From assembly GCA_029582265.1 (NCBI GenBank), contig CM055828.1, positions 32,547,263-32,611,262 on the forward strand: a DNA stretch of 64,000 nucleotides, written 5' to 3'. The position numbers and the translations under genes are program-made. The stretch comes from Zoroaster sp. YZ-2022 (taxonomy: Eukaryota > Echinodermata > Asteroidea > Forcipulatida > Zoroasteridae). Below are positions 18,458 through 30,659 of the stretch, piece after piece (position 1 is the stretch's first letter; each line of letters begins with the position of its first letter). The notes under the pieces were generated by a model, which was given only the letters and a program-made list of their open reading frames with translations, ran no database searches and was not told the DNA's origin.

Positions 18458-19037
18458 ATACTACTCAAAACAATTTAGGGAACACCGGATTTTTAACATC
18501 AAATAGGTTTGAAATGTTCCATGAACCGGGATTTTCATTTGCAACCCCCCCTCTCTTTCAGTAGTCATGTCATGAAATGTGTAATCACTACATGCATCCT
18601 TTATCATCTGTTTCATTGTGCAGTTGTTTCTCATCAATTCTGTGAAACATTGTGTTTATCTGAAATAAATGATCTTACTTTAATTAACCCTAACCCTCCA
18701 GGGTATTTTGGCTAGAAACCCTGCCAGATGCATCAGATTGCATCGTTTGTCAAAGTGACTTGGCTGCCCAGTGCAGCAAGATCCATCTGGTCACAAATCT
18801 CAAGGCCGAACTGCCTCAGAGTCTGTGGTCACCAAACGCAGCAGGATATACAACTCTGGCATTGTTCAATGGGACCAGCTCTCAATAGCCTCAGACTTGG
18901 CTGCTTATGCACTGGTGTTGACAGCTGAATGCATCAAAGTGCACCAGACTTTTCCACCTGATGCACTGTGCTGCGTCTGGCAGGGTTAGGGTTAATTGAG
19001 ATTATTCCGGTGTTCCCTAAATTGTTTTGAGTAGTAT
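18458..19037. mobile_element. TACTACTCAAAACAATTT element, interrupted by a TTAA element
   Basis: Terminal inverted repeat TACTACTCAAAACAATTTAG with GGAACACCGG, flanked by TA. Other copies at 23902-24168, 48210-48474 and 50968-51455. This copy is split at 18684-18995 by a TTAACCCTAACCC element, giving a clean relative age. Confidence 0.85.
18684..18995. mobile_element. Nested TTAACCCTAAC-type element
   Basis: TTAACCCTAACCCTCCAGGG at the left and TGGCAGGGTTAGGGTTAA at the right, inserted in the TTTAA of the host element (uninterrupted host: CTTTAACTGAGATTATTCC). Confidence 0.8.
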
Positions 19038-19138
19038 ACATGTTTGAAATTCGGGTAATTTGCTGCAATAATTATTTTATAATGGATTTTTATTTCTATA
19101 GCAGGCGAATGATCCTGGCGTAGAGAGTAAATTAGGAG

Positions 19139-19513
19139 TTAACCCTCCTACTTCTGGTACCTTTTTCATACAAGTTGATCCACAATTTGAAACCATTCGC
19201 TTTTGTGGTTTTGAATGGTGAAATAACTGTGTACAGTATTGATTCCCCCAAATGGTTTTGAATGGTACGTCAGCTAATACAAAACCTTGTTTGGATCTTT
19301 CCAAATGGTAGTACAGCTAATACAAAACCTTGTTTGGATACTTCTAAGTGGTGAATCAATGGACCCTCTATGCATTTGAATGGATTTGAATGGTAGTAAA
19401 GCTTGCTACCAACACTGTTCAAATGGTACCACCATGTGTGTACAAAACCAATGGGCATTTTGCTAAGTGGAAATTATGAATGGTTTCAAATGGTCAAACA
19501 GTAGGAGGGTTAA
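19139..19513. mobile_element. TTAACCCTCCTAC-type element
   Basis: Begins TTAACCCTCCTACTTCTGG and ends CAGTAGGAGGGTTAA. The interior repeats a GGTTTTGAATGGT / TACAAAACCTTGTTTGGAT motif. Confidence 0.8.
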
Positions 19514-19596
19514 TTTATCAAAAAATAGATCCATGTGCATTTTACAAATTACTCTGATGTGGATTTATTGTGATGTTTATTTTATTTGTTGGCATA

Positions 19597-20091
19597 TTAA
19601 CCCTAACCGCGCTCAATGCAACAAGTGTCAAACGTTGTTGCCCTCAGCCAAGGGGTTAGCCAGGATTTAGAACTAGGGTGTCCAAATTTGCTGGAAATTT
19701 CAAAACAGGGTGTCCAAATTGTTCACTTACAATACTTGTACATGACAGATGAAACAGGGTGTCCAAATTGTTCACTTACAATACTTTTTACATGTAAATG
19801 ACAGATGCGCCTTGAGCACCCAGCAGGGTGGATATGTGCGCGCAACAAATCTTTATTATTATTATTATTATTATTATGAAATAAGGTGTCCAAAATTGAA
19901 ACGGGGTGTCTAAATGACACCCAGACACCCCTGTGGCTAACACTAGGCACTCAGCAGAGAACAAAAGAACCATTGTTTCTAGCTGGTGGTGGATCTTGTT
20001 GCATTGAACCAGCCTGCACACTTTTCTGTTGTTGCATTTTGTTGCATTCAGCAGGGTGTTTGTGAAATACCTGTAGGGGGGATAGGGTTAA
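19597..20091. mobile_element. TTAACCCTAAC-type element with inserted SINE-like tail
   Basis: TTAACCCTAACCGCGCTCAA to GGGGGGATAGGGTTAA. GCAGAGAACAAAAGAACCAT and TTGTTGCATTTTGTTG recur in the shorter relative at about 59180-59382. The CGCCTTGAGCACCCAGCAGG...(ATT)n segment at 19808-19877 is a truncated retroelement tail that also occurs at 42605. Confidence 0.65.
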
Positions 20092-20250
20092 TGCCAGTAC
20101 ACACTTCTGTAAATTAAAAAAAAAATGTTTTTGCTAAAAACAGAAATGTTTCAAGGGATATCTGATACCACCATCAACTCCAGTTAGTTTGATATAAAAC
20201 TGTGATCATTATTTGATGATTTTCCAGGTTACCTATTGTACATAGTGGTT

Positions 20251-20501
20251 TTAACCAGTTCGCGTCGGAGGCCGTGTATACACGCAATTTTTTTTGCACC
20301 ACGGATCGGAGAGCGTCTAAACATGCCAGAGGAAACTCCGGAATATTTGTATGCATGCTCGGTTGAGCCACGCATGTACGGTGACATGCTCGGAAGTGCA
20401 GGCCACCCGCTGTGGAAGCTTCCATTAACGTGTGTGTGGGAAAAATAAACCCGCCACAGGGGCCCAGAAAAACTTTTTTATTCCCGACGCGAACTGGTTA
20501 A
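20251..20501. mobile_element. TTAACCAGTTCGCG miniature element
   Basis: TTAA on both sides of the inverted ends CCAGTTCGCGTCGG and GACGCGAACTGG. The about 250-bp non-coding interior is shared with 20716-20979, 40577-40839 and 46825-47057. TTAA plus CC start fits a non-autonomous piggyBac-type transposon (inference). Confidence 0.85.
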
Positions 20502-20715
20502 ACATAATTTTGTTTTAGAATAATTATCACAATAAATCAGAATATGAGCCCCTTGTTTACAGCATTCACAAAATGCACATGGAAGTCATAGATACTCAGT
20601 TACTCACTACAAACAGGGTGCACAGTCTCACTTCACAATCTTTCACATTTGAGGTGGAAAAAACTTCAATTAAATATTTGAAACTGAAATTGAGTTAGAA
20701 ATTGTGACCCTGACC

Positions 20716-20979
20716 TTAACCAGTTCGCGTCGGAGGCCGTGTATACACGTACATTTTTTTTGGGACAGCGGATCGGAGAGCGTCTAAACACGCCACAGGA
20801 TTCTCGGGAATTTTGTATAGATTCCCGGTCGACGTGGCAACGAGCCATAAGCATACGGTGGAAGACGCGGTCTCCCCGGTCACGCTCTGGTGAGCACCAT
20901 TGTTCGTGTTTGTGTGGTAAAAATAAACCCGCCACGGGGGTTCGGAAAAACTTTTTTATTCCCGACGCGAACTGGTTAA
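20716..20979. mobile_element. TTAACCAGTTCGCG miniature element, copy 2
   Basis: Same termini as 20251-20501. The interior differs (GACGTGGCAACGAGCCATAA) and matches the copy at 40577-40839 in opposite orientation. Confidence 0.85.
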
Positions 20980-21867
20980 AGCAGCTTTAAAATGATGTGA
21001 ATCAGTAGAAAATATCACCTCACCTCAGTGTGAGTTTCAGTTCTACTTTGGGTTTTTAATTTTATTTTCTGATCATGGACTGGACTTAAGAGTTACATAA
21101 TTATATGTAACTGGTTCAGAATTTAGCTTAGAATGTACATTATTGTGTATGTTATTGTGTATGTATTTTGAGTAAAGCACATCTCAATTTTATTATCTAC
21201 CCTTATATGGCATGTTTTGACGTAAAGTAGAATTTAAAATCCTGAATTGTATGGTTTAAACAGATAAAACCCTCTGAATGGTTTTGAACGGTGAAAAGCA
21301 CTGTCCAGCTGCAAAGGTAAATGTTTCATGTGCTGAATGCATCAAACATATAGTACTGTTTTCTGCACAGTCATCGCACCCTTCAAAAACTGACGGCTGT
21401 CTGGTTTTGTCTCGTCCGTCAACTCGCTGCAAAAATGTACTGAAAATGGGAGTTTTAAACTAATACAGACCTGGAGTTTCTTACCCGAGCAAGGCCACTT
21501 TTCCTGACGAAAGGGCACTTTCATTGGAATATCAGAAACTAAGGGGGGCCAAGGCCAAGACCAGGGCAACAGAGGCCATGGCAACAGGCCATGGCATCTG
21601 TGAAATTCCAGGCTTGTAATATCCAATAGATAGACGAAATTTGTACATAATTTAAACTGTCTATCAACCTAAAGGGAAATTTTGAGTAAGATGCCTTTGT
21701 ACTTTCATACATTGTATTAATTGTTCTTAAAAAAATTGACAATTAGATAAATGAATCAATAATTATAGTGTCATATTTTGTCGTAGCAAAAAGGGAAACT
21801 TTCTCTGTGGTCATTGTATAAAAAAGGTTATGGTTTTGTAAGATTTGTAGCTTTGTATGGTGAAAAG
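20980..21867. other. Intergenic DNA without recognised gene
   Basis: No conserved frame, SINE head or long inverted repeat is recognised. Short open frames here have no family features. Confidence 0.5.
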
Positions 21868-22070
21868 GATAAGTAAAGACAGTTTACGGTGACACCATGT
21901 GAAAATTATCTTTTGAGTAGTAATTAGTTCTGAAAAGAGAATCCTCTCCTGAAGACGATCAGAGCATACTGATCGAAACGTCGAGTTGTAGCCACCAGTT
22001 CTTTTCAAAACTAATTACTACTCAAAAGAGAATTCTCACATGGTGTCGCCACAAACAGTCTTTACTTAAG
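21868..22070. mobile_element. Fold-back element with hammerhead-ribozyme-like core
   Basis: Arms AAGTAAAGACAGTTTACGGT... and its complement at the right end fold the whole 200 bp into a hairpin. The centre carries CTGAAGA (21949-21955), a six-pair stem GATCAG/CTGATC, then GAAAC (21975-21979) and GTC. Such cores are known from Penelope-like elements and retrozymes. Confidence 0.7.
21949..21982 (+). ncRNA. Candidate hammerhead ribozyme core
   Basis: CUGAAGA matches the CUGANGA box, followed by stem II (21957-21962 with 21969-21974), GAAA and a GUC cleavage-site triplet at 21980-21982. Stem III would be minimal, as in dimer-acting retroelement ribozymes. One unpaired C (21956) sits between the CUGANGA box and stem II and could impair catalysis. 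Confidence 0.45.
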
Positions 22071-23473
22071 TTATAAATGGTTTTTGTACATTAGGATTAG
22101 AGGCTAGAGACAACATAGCATTTTTAGTAACTAGTGATCTATGCCAAGAATTAAGAATGAACTTGACGGAATATTATGAATATTTGATATTTATTCATAA
22201 TGAATTATGATATTTAAGTGATTGTGTTGTGCAGAAAAAGCAATGATTCTTACAAAGACTGCATTCCCACCTCATAGAAATGCATGTAGAAATGAACAGT
22301 TCCTTTGTCTCTGCAAGTTAGTCTCCACAACTGTAGTTTTAGTAAATATCTTCAGAACTCCATGTTCCACATTTGCACACTCTTTAAAATTGACTAACTA
22401 TTTAAAACAAAAAAGGATATAAACAGTACTTATCTGTACTAAAATTAATCAACTTTGAGTTTAGTTTTCAATGAAATTTAGCCGAGATTGTTTCTAAAAA
22501 AGACTGAAAGCAGTTTTTTCTCAAATGGTTAATCCGTAGGTATAAATCTGTCACATATTTTGTACAGAATAAGTTTAATGTGAAATCAAAAGTTGAATAT
22601 ATATATATATATTTTTATTTTGTTGGGGACCACCGGATATTCTTGCAGGAAGATTAATTTACTACGGCTCTTCACAATCCGCGGCATTAACTTGTTCACT
22701 TTCGCTCCCTAAATGTCGAATCAGTCGATCAAAGTTTTACACAACTATTTTTGTATAATATGTTGACTGATAGGCTTTATGTGTTTTACTTTCATTGTTA
22801 ACATTCTTGGTTCTTATGTATTGTTGTGCTTAAGCTGAATATATTATATTTTTTTGTTTTGTGAAATTTTTATGGATTCAAACAATTACAGCATTATAAA
22901 TGTTTCATTGGCATCGTAAAATTATTACCGATATTAGAATATTTGAATTTCCAGTACTCTAAAATGTATGCATTAAGTAGAATCATGTACATGTAGTACC
23001 AATATGCGACTGCCTCTTTTTTGATGTATAGATCAGTAATGGGTCAAAGTTCAAGGGTTATTGGTTCCAATTCATACCTTACGCAGTATTGTTCGGGTGG
23101 TATTATGTCTGAAGCTACAGACTTGTTCAGGTGTGGCAATCGTTCCGCTGTGTGAGCATAAGGTGGCTAAGGAATGCATGACCAAAGTACATTGTAGGTT
23201 CCTTGTACACACGTTTGTCATTTGTATACTATGACAATAGTCTGTCCCCAGAATTAACAAAAGCTACTATTTTTCACCTACAGCACTATGTATTCATGCA
23301 CAATAGATTATAACAGTACTGATAGTGGGCATATGCTTAGATTTAGTTTACCAGAATGAGCTGAGGCAACTTTAAACATTAATATCATGGATACATGTAT
23401 TACGAATTACGAATTTCTGAAGTGAAAAAGCAAATATTGACTGAAGTGGGACTTTAACCTGCGACCTAATATA
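22071..23473. other. Intergenic DNA without recognised gene
   Basis: AT-rich, with a short (AT)n at about 22598-22611. No coding or repeat family could be supported. Confidence 0.5.
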
Positions 23474-23900
23474 TGTGACCCAGCATGACAAAACCCACAA
23501 AAACGTCCCAGAATTAAAAAATGAGTTATTGGTATCATATGAAAGGGCAACTCTTTAGCTTTTCAATGGTGAAAAAATTATATCCATCATGCATTCTGTT
23601 GGAAAGTTATGGACTTTGAAAGTCGAAAAACAATGAAATTACGATTTCGAGAAATACAGGATGTTTTGAAAAAAAAACCTGCACTAACAACCGCAAAATG
23701 GTGCTTGGAATTTCGCTTTTTCACACACTTATAAATCGATTTCAGTAATTTTGTTTGCAGGAAATTGTGAAATAAACATCTGGGAACTATAATCGGTAAA
23801 AACCCCAAAAGGCCGTATAACACCCCATTGGTCGAAAATTGGCTGTATCTTGGATTGGGGTTCAGCGACTTTTTGCGGGTTTCGCCGTGCGGGGTCACAT
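23474..23900. mobile_element. TGTGACCC-type miniature element
   Basis: TGTGACCCAGCATGACAAAA at the left is complemented by TTTCGCCGTGCGGGGTCACA at the right. It abuts the next element directly. Confidence 0.75.
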
Positions 23901-23901
23901 A

Positions 23902-24168
23902 TACTACTCGAAACAATTTAGGGAACACCGGATTTTTAACATCAAATAGGTTTGAAATGTTCCACGAACCGGGATTTTCATTTGCAAACCCCTCTCTCTT
24001 TCAGTAGTCATGTCATGAAATGTGTAATCACTACATGCATCCTTTATCATCTGTTTCATTGTGCAGTTGTTTCTCATCAATTCTGTGAAACATTGTGTTT
24101 ATTTGAAATAAATGATCTTGCTTTAACTGAGATTATTCCGGTGTTCCCTAAATTGTTTTGAGTAGTAT
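23902..24168. mobile_element. TACTACTCAAAACAATTT element, intact copy
   Basis: About 265 bp with intact inverted ends and TA at both flanks. Nearly identical to 48210-48474, so recent amplification is likely. Confidence 0.88.
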
Positions 24169-24176
24169 GACACAAA

Positions 24177-24592
24177 ACACAATAAAGGGGGCCACTTTCC
24201 TACCGTCACGTTATTAGTTTTTCTTATGGTTGTAATTTTTTTTTAAATATCTGAAACCACCCAAAACGAATTTCAACATTTGAATAGACATGCATGCTTA
24301 TCCTAAAGATAATTTGAGTTGATTATTACTATTATTTTTTTAATTACCCTAAAATTTCCATCAACAAATGGACAGAAAAGTGAGGTAACTTTTTCCGTCC
24401 AATTTTTATGGAAATTTGAGGGTAAAAAAATAAATTAAATAAATCAACTCAAATTAGTTCTAGTATAAGCCTGCATGTCCATTCACATGTTGAAACACTT
24501 TTTGGTCGGTTTCAGGTACTTAAAAATAAATAACAACCATTGGAAAAACTGCTAACGTGACGGATGCAAAGTGGCCCCCTTTATTGTGTTGT
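24177..24592. mobile_element. Inverted-repeat element (AAAGGGGGCCACTTT)
   Basis: ACACAATAAAGGGGGCCACT at the left is complemented by AGTGGCCCCCTTTATTGTGT at the right. An inner inverted pair is also visible (TCAACAAATGGACAG region). Confidence 0.8.
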
Positions 24593-24702
24593 CATATACA
24601 ATGCAACGATCGGAAAAATAAATGTAATACATGTATGCTGTCTGCATGTTAATGCAATTGTCAGAAGATACTTAATTAACTTGCTTATCAGCGTATTACT
24701 CA

Positions 24703-24919
24703 CAGGGATAATACCGTCACCATGGCATGGAATCGGAGTGCTAGTTTTAGTTTAACTCAGTGACTGAAAATAATACCCCACATGAAAACGTCATATTACT
24801 GTTGCCGCTGCATAAATAAGCCAGTAATTTTCACAGTCACTGTGTTCATCTTAAACTAGGACACCGATTCCATGCCCTGTTTAAAGTCTGCTCTGATCGT
24901 GACGATACTGCCCCTTTAA
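24703..24919. mobile_element. Copy of the 13178-13373 miniature element
   Basis: Shares CATGGCATGGAATCGGAGTG, AGACTAG-type interior and CGATACTGCCCCTTTAA with the first copy. Confidence 0.75.
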
Positions 24920-25128
24920 CCCATATGCCCTATTAGCGGCAGGAAGAATTCAAAGCTTGGAGGGGGGGGGGAGAAGTTGCAGACATCGTCAAACAATTTA
25001 AACTGCCAAACACAAAGTATTGTTCTGCAAATACTCAGCTAAACAATACAAAACATTGAATTCATGAAAGTTTGGCTGGTAACCATCAAACTTGCTATAT
25101 ACATTATAAAGCAATCTCTTCACTATAG

Positions 25129-25393
25129 GATTTAAGGCTTTGCATGGTGGGAAATGGTAATTAGGAAAGTTTTCGGAAGCACCATGTAACAAATCTCTAA
25201 AGTAGAGGTGTTGGCTCTGAGAAGAGCCGGTTTTGTTCTCAACGTTTCGGCAAGTATGCTCTGGCCGTTCTCCAGACGACGGCCAGAGCATACTTGCCAA
25301 AATGTTGAGAACAAAACCGGCTCTTCTCAGAGCCAACACCCCTACTTTAGAGATTTGTTACATGGTGCTTCCGAAAACTTTCCTAATTACAAT
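25129..25393. mobile_element. 265-bp fold-back element with degenerate hammerhead-like cores
   Basis: Two near-perfect arms meet around 25268. Each contains GTTGAGAACAAAACCGGCTC (or its complement). The complement of the left arm reads CTGGAGAACGGCC ... GCCGAAACG, a hammerhead-like core with one changed core base. Confidence 0.75.
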
Positions 25394-25939
25394 CTCTTCA
25401 ACATTTCAATAGTGTACATGTTATATGAAAGTTTTGCTGGTAACCATCAAACCTGTTATATACATGTATTATTGACTAGAATACGCAGCTTACACTGAGA
25501 AATCACGAAATCATGTATAAATCATGACATGCAGAGGTACCTTCCTCTGTGATTAAACCCTCCACCCTATACCCCACCCCACCCATCTTGGTTAGATCAG
25601 TGATGTCATTGTTTAGAATTTAAGTAGAGAGTAAATTTATCTATAGTCTAGTTAATGACGTGTGTTAGCTGTGAATAGTTTATATTGTTGATAAATCTTG
25701 CTTATAGTCTAAATGGGAATGACTGAAAGTTACAAAAAACAAAAGATCAAGGCCAATTTTATAGTGGTTCTAAGCAGCAACTTGTACTGGGAAATTTGTT
25801 TTGCTTTAGACGCATTTATTTAATTACATTTCATATATCTACTGCTGTTATGGCTTAGTGACTACGTGTATATTTACATGTATATGTTGTTTCAACTTGT
25901 GGTCACCCAATTTATGTCTACTTCTCTGCAGCTGAAAGC
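25394..25939. other. Intergenic DNA before the satellite
   Basis: No gene is recognised. An acceptor-like TCTACTTCTCTGCAG ends at 25932 just before the first satellite-like sequence, but no coding context supports it. Confidence 0.45.
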
Positions 25940-28008
25940 TTTGATTGAAGGGAAGGTGCAACACTGCTTCTATGAGTATGCTCACTCTCTTTGAATCAAG
26001 ATATACATTGAAGGGAAGGTACAACATTGGTAATGTTGGCAAAACTGCTTCTATGAGTATGCTTGCTCTCTTTGAATCAAGATATACATTGAATGGAAGG
26101 TACAACATTGGTAATGTTGGTGTAACTGCTTCTATGAGTATGCTTACTCTCTTTGAATCAAGATATACATTGAAGGGAAGGTACAACATTGGTAATGTTG
26201 GCCAAACTGCTTCTATGAGTATATGCTCACTCTCTTTGAATCAAGATATACATTGAAGGGAAGGTACAACATTGGTAATGTTGGCTAAACTGCTTCTATG
26301 AGTATGCTTACTCTCTTTGAATCAAGATATACATTGAAGGGAAGGTACAACATTGGTAATGTTGGTAAAACTGCTTCTATGAGTATGCTTACTCTCTTTG
26401 AATCAAGATATACATTGGTAATGTTGGTAAAACTGCTTCTATGAGTATGCTTACTCTCTTTGAATCAAGATATACATTGAAGGGAAGGTACAACATTGGT
26501 AATGTTGGTAATACTGCTTCTATGAGTATGCTTACTCTCTTTGAATCAAGATATACATTGAAGGGAAGGTACAACATTGGTAATGTTGGCAAAACTGCTT
26601 CTATGAGTATGCTTACTCTCTTTGAATCAAGATATACATTGAAGGGAAGGTACAACATTGGTAATGTTGGCAAAACTGCTTCTATGAGTATGCTTACTCT
26701 CTTTGAATCAAGATATACATTGAAGGGAAGGTACAACATTGGTAATGTTGGTGTAACTGCTTCTATGAGTATGCTTGCTCTCTTTGAATCAAGATATACA
26801 TTGAAGGGAAGGTACAACATTGGTAATGTTGGTAATACTGCTTCTATGAGTATGCTTCCTCTCTTTGAATCAAGATATACATTGAAGGGAAGGTACAACA
26901 TTGGTAATGTTGGCAAAACTGCTTCTATGAGTATGCTTACTCTCTTTGAATCAAGATATACATTGAAGGGAAGGTACAACATTGGTAATGTTGGCAAAAC
27001 TGCTTCTATGAGTATGCTTACTCTCTTTGAATCAAGATATACATTGAAGGGAAGGTACAACATTGGTAATGTTGGCAAAACTGCTTCTATGAGTATGCTT
27101 GCTCTCTTTGAATCAAGATATACATTGAAGGGAAGGTACAACATTGGTGTAACTGCTTCTATGAGTATGCTTGCTCTCTTTGAATCAAGATATACATTGA
27201 AGGGAAGGTACAACATTGGTAATGTTGGTAATACTGCTTCTATGAGTATGCTTACTCTCTTTGAATCAAGATATACATTGAAGGGAAGGTACAACATTGG
27301 TAATGTTGGCAAAACTGCTTCTATGAGTATGCTTACTCTCTTTGAATCAAGATATACATTGAAGGGAAGGTACAACATTGGTAATGTTGGCAAAACTGCT
27401 TCTATGAGTATGCTTACTCTCTTTGAATCAAGATATACATTGAAGGGAAGGTACAACATTGGTAATGTTGGTGTAACTGCTTCTATGAGTATGCTTACTC
27501 TCTTTGAATCAAGATATACATTGAAGGGAAGGTACAACATTGGTAATGTTGGCAAAACTGCTTCTATGAGTATGCTTACTCTCTTTGAATCAAGATATAC
27601 ATTGAAGGGAAGGTACAACATTGGTAATGTTGGTGTAACTGCTTCTATGAGTGTGCTTACTCTCTTTGAATCAAGATATACATTGAAGGGAAGGTACAAC
27701 ATTGGTAATGTTGGCAAAACTGCTTCTATGAGTATGCTTACTCTCTTTGAATCAAGATATACATTGAAGGGAAGGTACAACATTGGTAATGTTGGTGTAA
27801 CTGCTTCTATGAGTATGCTTACTCTCTTTGAATCAAGATATACATTGAAGGGAAGGTACAACATTGGTAATGTTGGTGTAACTGCTTCTATGAGTATGCT
27901 TGCTCTCTTTGAATCAAGATATACATTGAATGGAAGGTACAACATTGGTAATGTTGGTGTAACTGCTTCTATGAGTATGCTTGTTCTCTTTGAATCAAGA
28001 TACATGAC
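25940..28008. repeat. 81-bp satellite, about 25 copies
   Basis: The unit runs ACTGCTTCTATGAGTATGCT to GGTAATGTTGGCAAA. Differences concentrate in the 4-5 bases after GTTGG (CAAA, TGTA, TAAT, TAAA, CCAA) and at TTACTC/TTGCTC. One unit (about 27130-27155) has an internal deletion. Both strands stay open for more than 500 codons because the period is a multiple of three. A lone diverged monomer is at about 56645-56700. Confidence 0.95.
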
Positions 28009-28708
28009 CAACCTGTGAAAGTTTTGGCTCATTTTGAGGTGTGAAAAAGCATTCTCAAATTTGACAGAAAACATTGGCAACTTTTTTTGTTCATGTGGTT
28101 TTTATGTTTTCTCTAAAATGAGAGCATTTCTGACAACTGTTTTTCACTAGTGCCATTACTAACTTCACATGAAGTTAGCTTTTGGATAATAATTTGTTAA
28201 TTTTTGTCATCAGTAAATAACCAATATTGTATCTTAACTTTATAATCAGAATTACTGGATAAGTCATTGCTCTTTATTTTTAGGAATTCACAAAAAATAA
28301 AAAAAATAAAAAAATAAAAATAATCCTGTCACGCTGCACATGTGTAACATATTATGAAAGACAAACTGAACTAACACACAAACAAGATTTATTCTTCATC
28401 ATTCTTCATGTTGATTTTTTAAATGTAATAAACCCTTAAATTGAAAGAACTGTGAAAATAGTGTTCTTAATTTCATGTATTTGTAAATTGTATGTGTAGG
28501 AAGCATTGGTAGATGATGGGGGTCAAGGGAGAATATGTTCCCCTTTTGTATTGCCATTTACATGTATACGTTTTGTGTGTCCCTTTTTTGGCATTCTGCC
28601 CCTTCTGTACTACAGGCCTGATAGGAAGTTGAAAATATGGTCCAAGATTTGTTCTTGTTGTGGGGGGAGGGGGCCCTGTATATAGTGATCACCCCCAATC
28701 CACATTTG
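28009..28708. other. Intergenic DNA without recognised gene
   Basis: AT-rich, with an A-rich simple tract at about 28288-28322. Nothing further is recognised. Confidence 0.5.
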
Positions 28709-29141
28709 TGACCCGCTGTGAAAATGAGTCACATGTCGCACCATGCGTTTACATGTAATGGGCGATGAAATGTTGAGGGTGTTTTTTTTTTTTAACATCT
28801 GATTTTTGGTTATGTTTTTTGACATTAGGATCTAAATTTTCTTAATATTTTTACATAAATGTCAATTTCAATCAATAAAATATTAAAATCAATGATTTTT
28901 GTGAGTACTTTGTTTCAAATATGTCATTTGTTTTCATTTGAATGCTTGTTTTCCTAACAATAAATTGTGTTAATTATGCACATTATTGATTATTACAAAT
29001 GCCATTATCTCCATAATACAATATGCCACACACATCTAACATATACCAAATTAAAGCCGATGATGTACTCTTTCCAGCTACAAAGAAATGTATATTTGTC
29101 AAATTTGCGACTTGACTCATTTTCACAGAGCGGGTCACATT
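28709..29141. mobile_element. Inverted-repeat element (GTGACCCGCTGTG)
   Basis: GTGACCCGCTGTGAAAATGA at the left and TCATTTTCACAGAGCGGGTC at the right are complementary. The interior is AT-rich and non-coding. Confidence 0.8.
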
Positions 29142-30009
29142 TGACTTGATACACTGGTTATACCGAGTCTCCCGACGATGACTAGAGCATGATACAGAAG
29201 ACCTATATGGTTCTAATCAGATTCACAATTTCACTTCGCAATAGTTAAGATCCAATGGTGTTACTGCAAACTGAAACCAAATTACACTGGTTTCGTTAAG
29301 AAAATGTATGTCCTACCATGCTGACACAAACATTCTATTGAGGAAATAATGTCCATGATGAAACAGCGAGGTGCGACACCTGACAGAAACGCTTTCAACA
29401 GATTAATTATTATCCGGGCTGTATCCTCAAATTGGAATTCATCAGCTCTATAGATCTAATGTACCATGTGACAGGAGCGTCCTCTAGGCCAGACCAGCTC
29501 TCACCAAGTTGGCCGTGGATTGTTTCATTAATACTTTTGGGCTTCTTCTGTGAATTCATTGCATGTAGACAACTTAATCAATTACGAAGGACACTTCAGC
29601 TGTGCAAAAGCAGACAAATTAATCAATGTACAGACATGTGTCACATGGTAATCTTTCTCAACTAATGATACATTTCCACTGAATAACATGACAAGACGAT
29701 GGGTTTTGTTGAATGCAAAAAGACAAGTGAAACTCCCTCCCAAAAAATAAACAAATAATAAAGGAAATGAAATACAAGACTTCTGATAACAACTAACACA
29801 AATAAATAAAATTGCAACTTGTCACAATCAACTGGGTGGGTCGTTAATAAAACAATAAACGATTGCGTTATATACACAATGATTTATTGAACAAATGAAA
29901 CAAGTATGTTTACACGAGATGTTATATACAGTAATTATACATCCCATTATTATTCCCTCTGACAGTGTACCTTGCGAGATTTCTTTTTCATTCAGTAACT
30001 CATTTTTAG
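29142..30009. other. Intergenic DNA without recognised gene
   Basis: Short open frames only. None shows a recognised domain or supportable splice context. Confidence 0.45.
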
Positions 30010-30325
30010 TGCTAGGAGTTACCGGTTAGTTTCCTAACCGGTTACCGGTTAACCAAAAGGCAGCACCTGATGGCCACACAAACTAGATATAGTCGGCAAA
30101 TGGAACAATGTGGAAACATTTTCAATCAAAAAGCATCAATAAACTTCCCGCAATGACTGTTCAAAAACCAATGCGGCAAAAAAATAAATTCTTGAACAAC
30201 AAAATGAGCAGCAAATTCTCCCAATTTTTTTTTCTTCTTTAATATTGTTTTGGTTAGCCGGTTAGTAAATTTCTAAACGGTCAGAGCATGTTTCGGTCGG
30301 TAAACTCTCCCTGCACTAGTCATTT
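30010..30325. mobile_element. Inverted-repeat element rich in ACCGGTTA
   Basis: AGTGCTAGGAGTTACCGGTT at the left and a complementary GGTCGGTAAACTCTCCCTGC... end at the right. A partial relative is at about 39686-39830. Confidence 0.6.
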
Positions 30326-30659
30326 TAGAATATCTTGGTAATCTATGAAAAAGAACAATTGACAATTCAAAGTGATTTCTATAAAGATAAATAATCAACT
30401 TGAGCAGGGAATATAGATCTTTAATCATAGCCTTGAATATGTAAATATTTCACTTGTATTATACCACAGGGAAATATTGTTTCTACTCAAAAGAGTTATA
30501 CCCAATAAAAAAGGAAGGTACAACACTGGTAACTATCAAATGATCAAAACACTTATTTGATGGTCAGTTGGTAACTATATCAACCATTCTGAGAAATTCT
30601 TTCCTCAGACTGTTAGTTCATCTTTGAGAAAACAGGCATTACTTTGTTAAGTTTGTAAA

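Noticed and set aside
25940..28008. CRISPR array
   Set aside because: Eukaryotic context, no spacer/repeat alternation, and the whole unit is conserved.
26389..28080. Open frames of more than 500 codons on both strands
   Set aside because: The 81-bp period is divisible by three, so frames stay open in a satellite. No splice context or domain supports a gene, though this was kept as a minor possibility in the findings.
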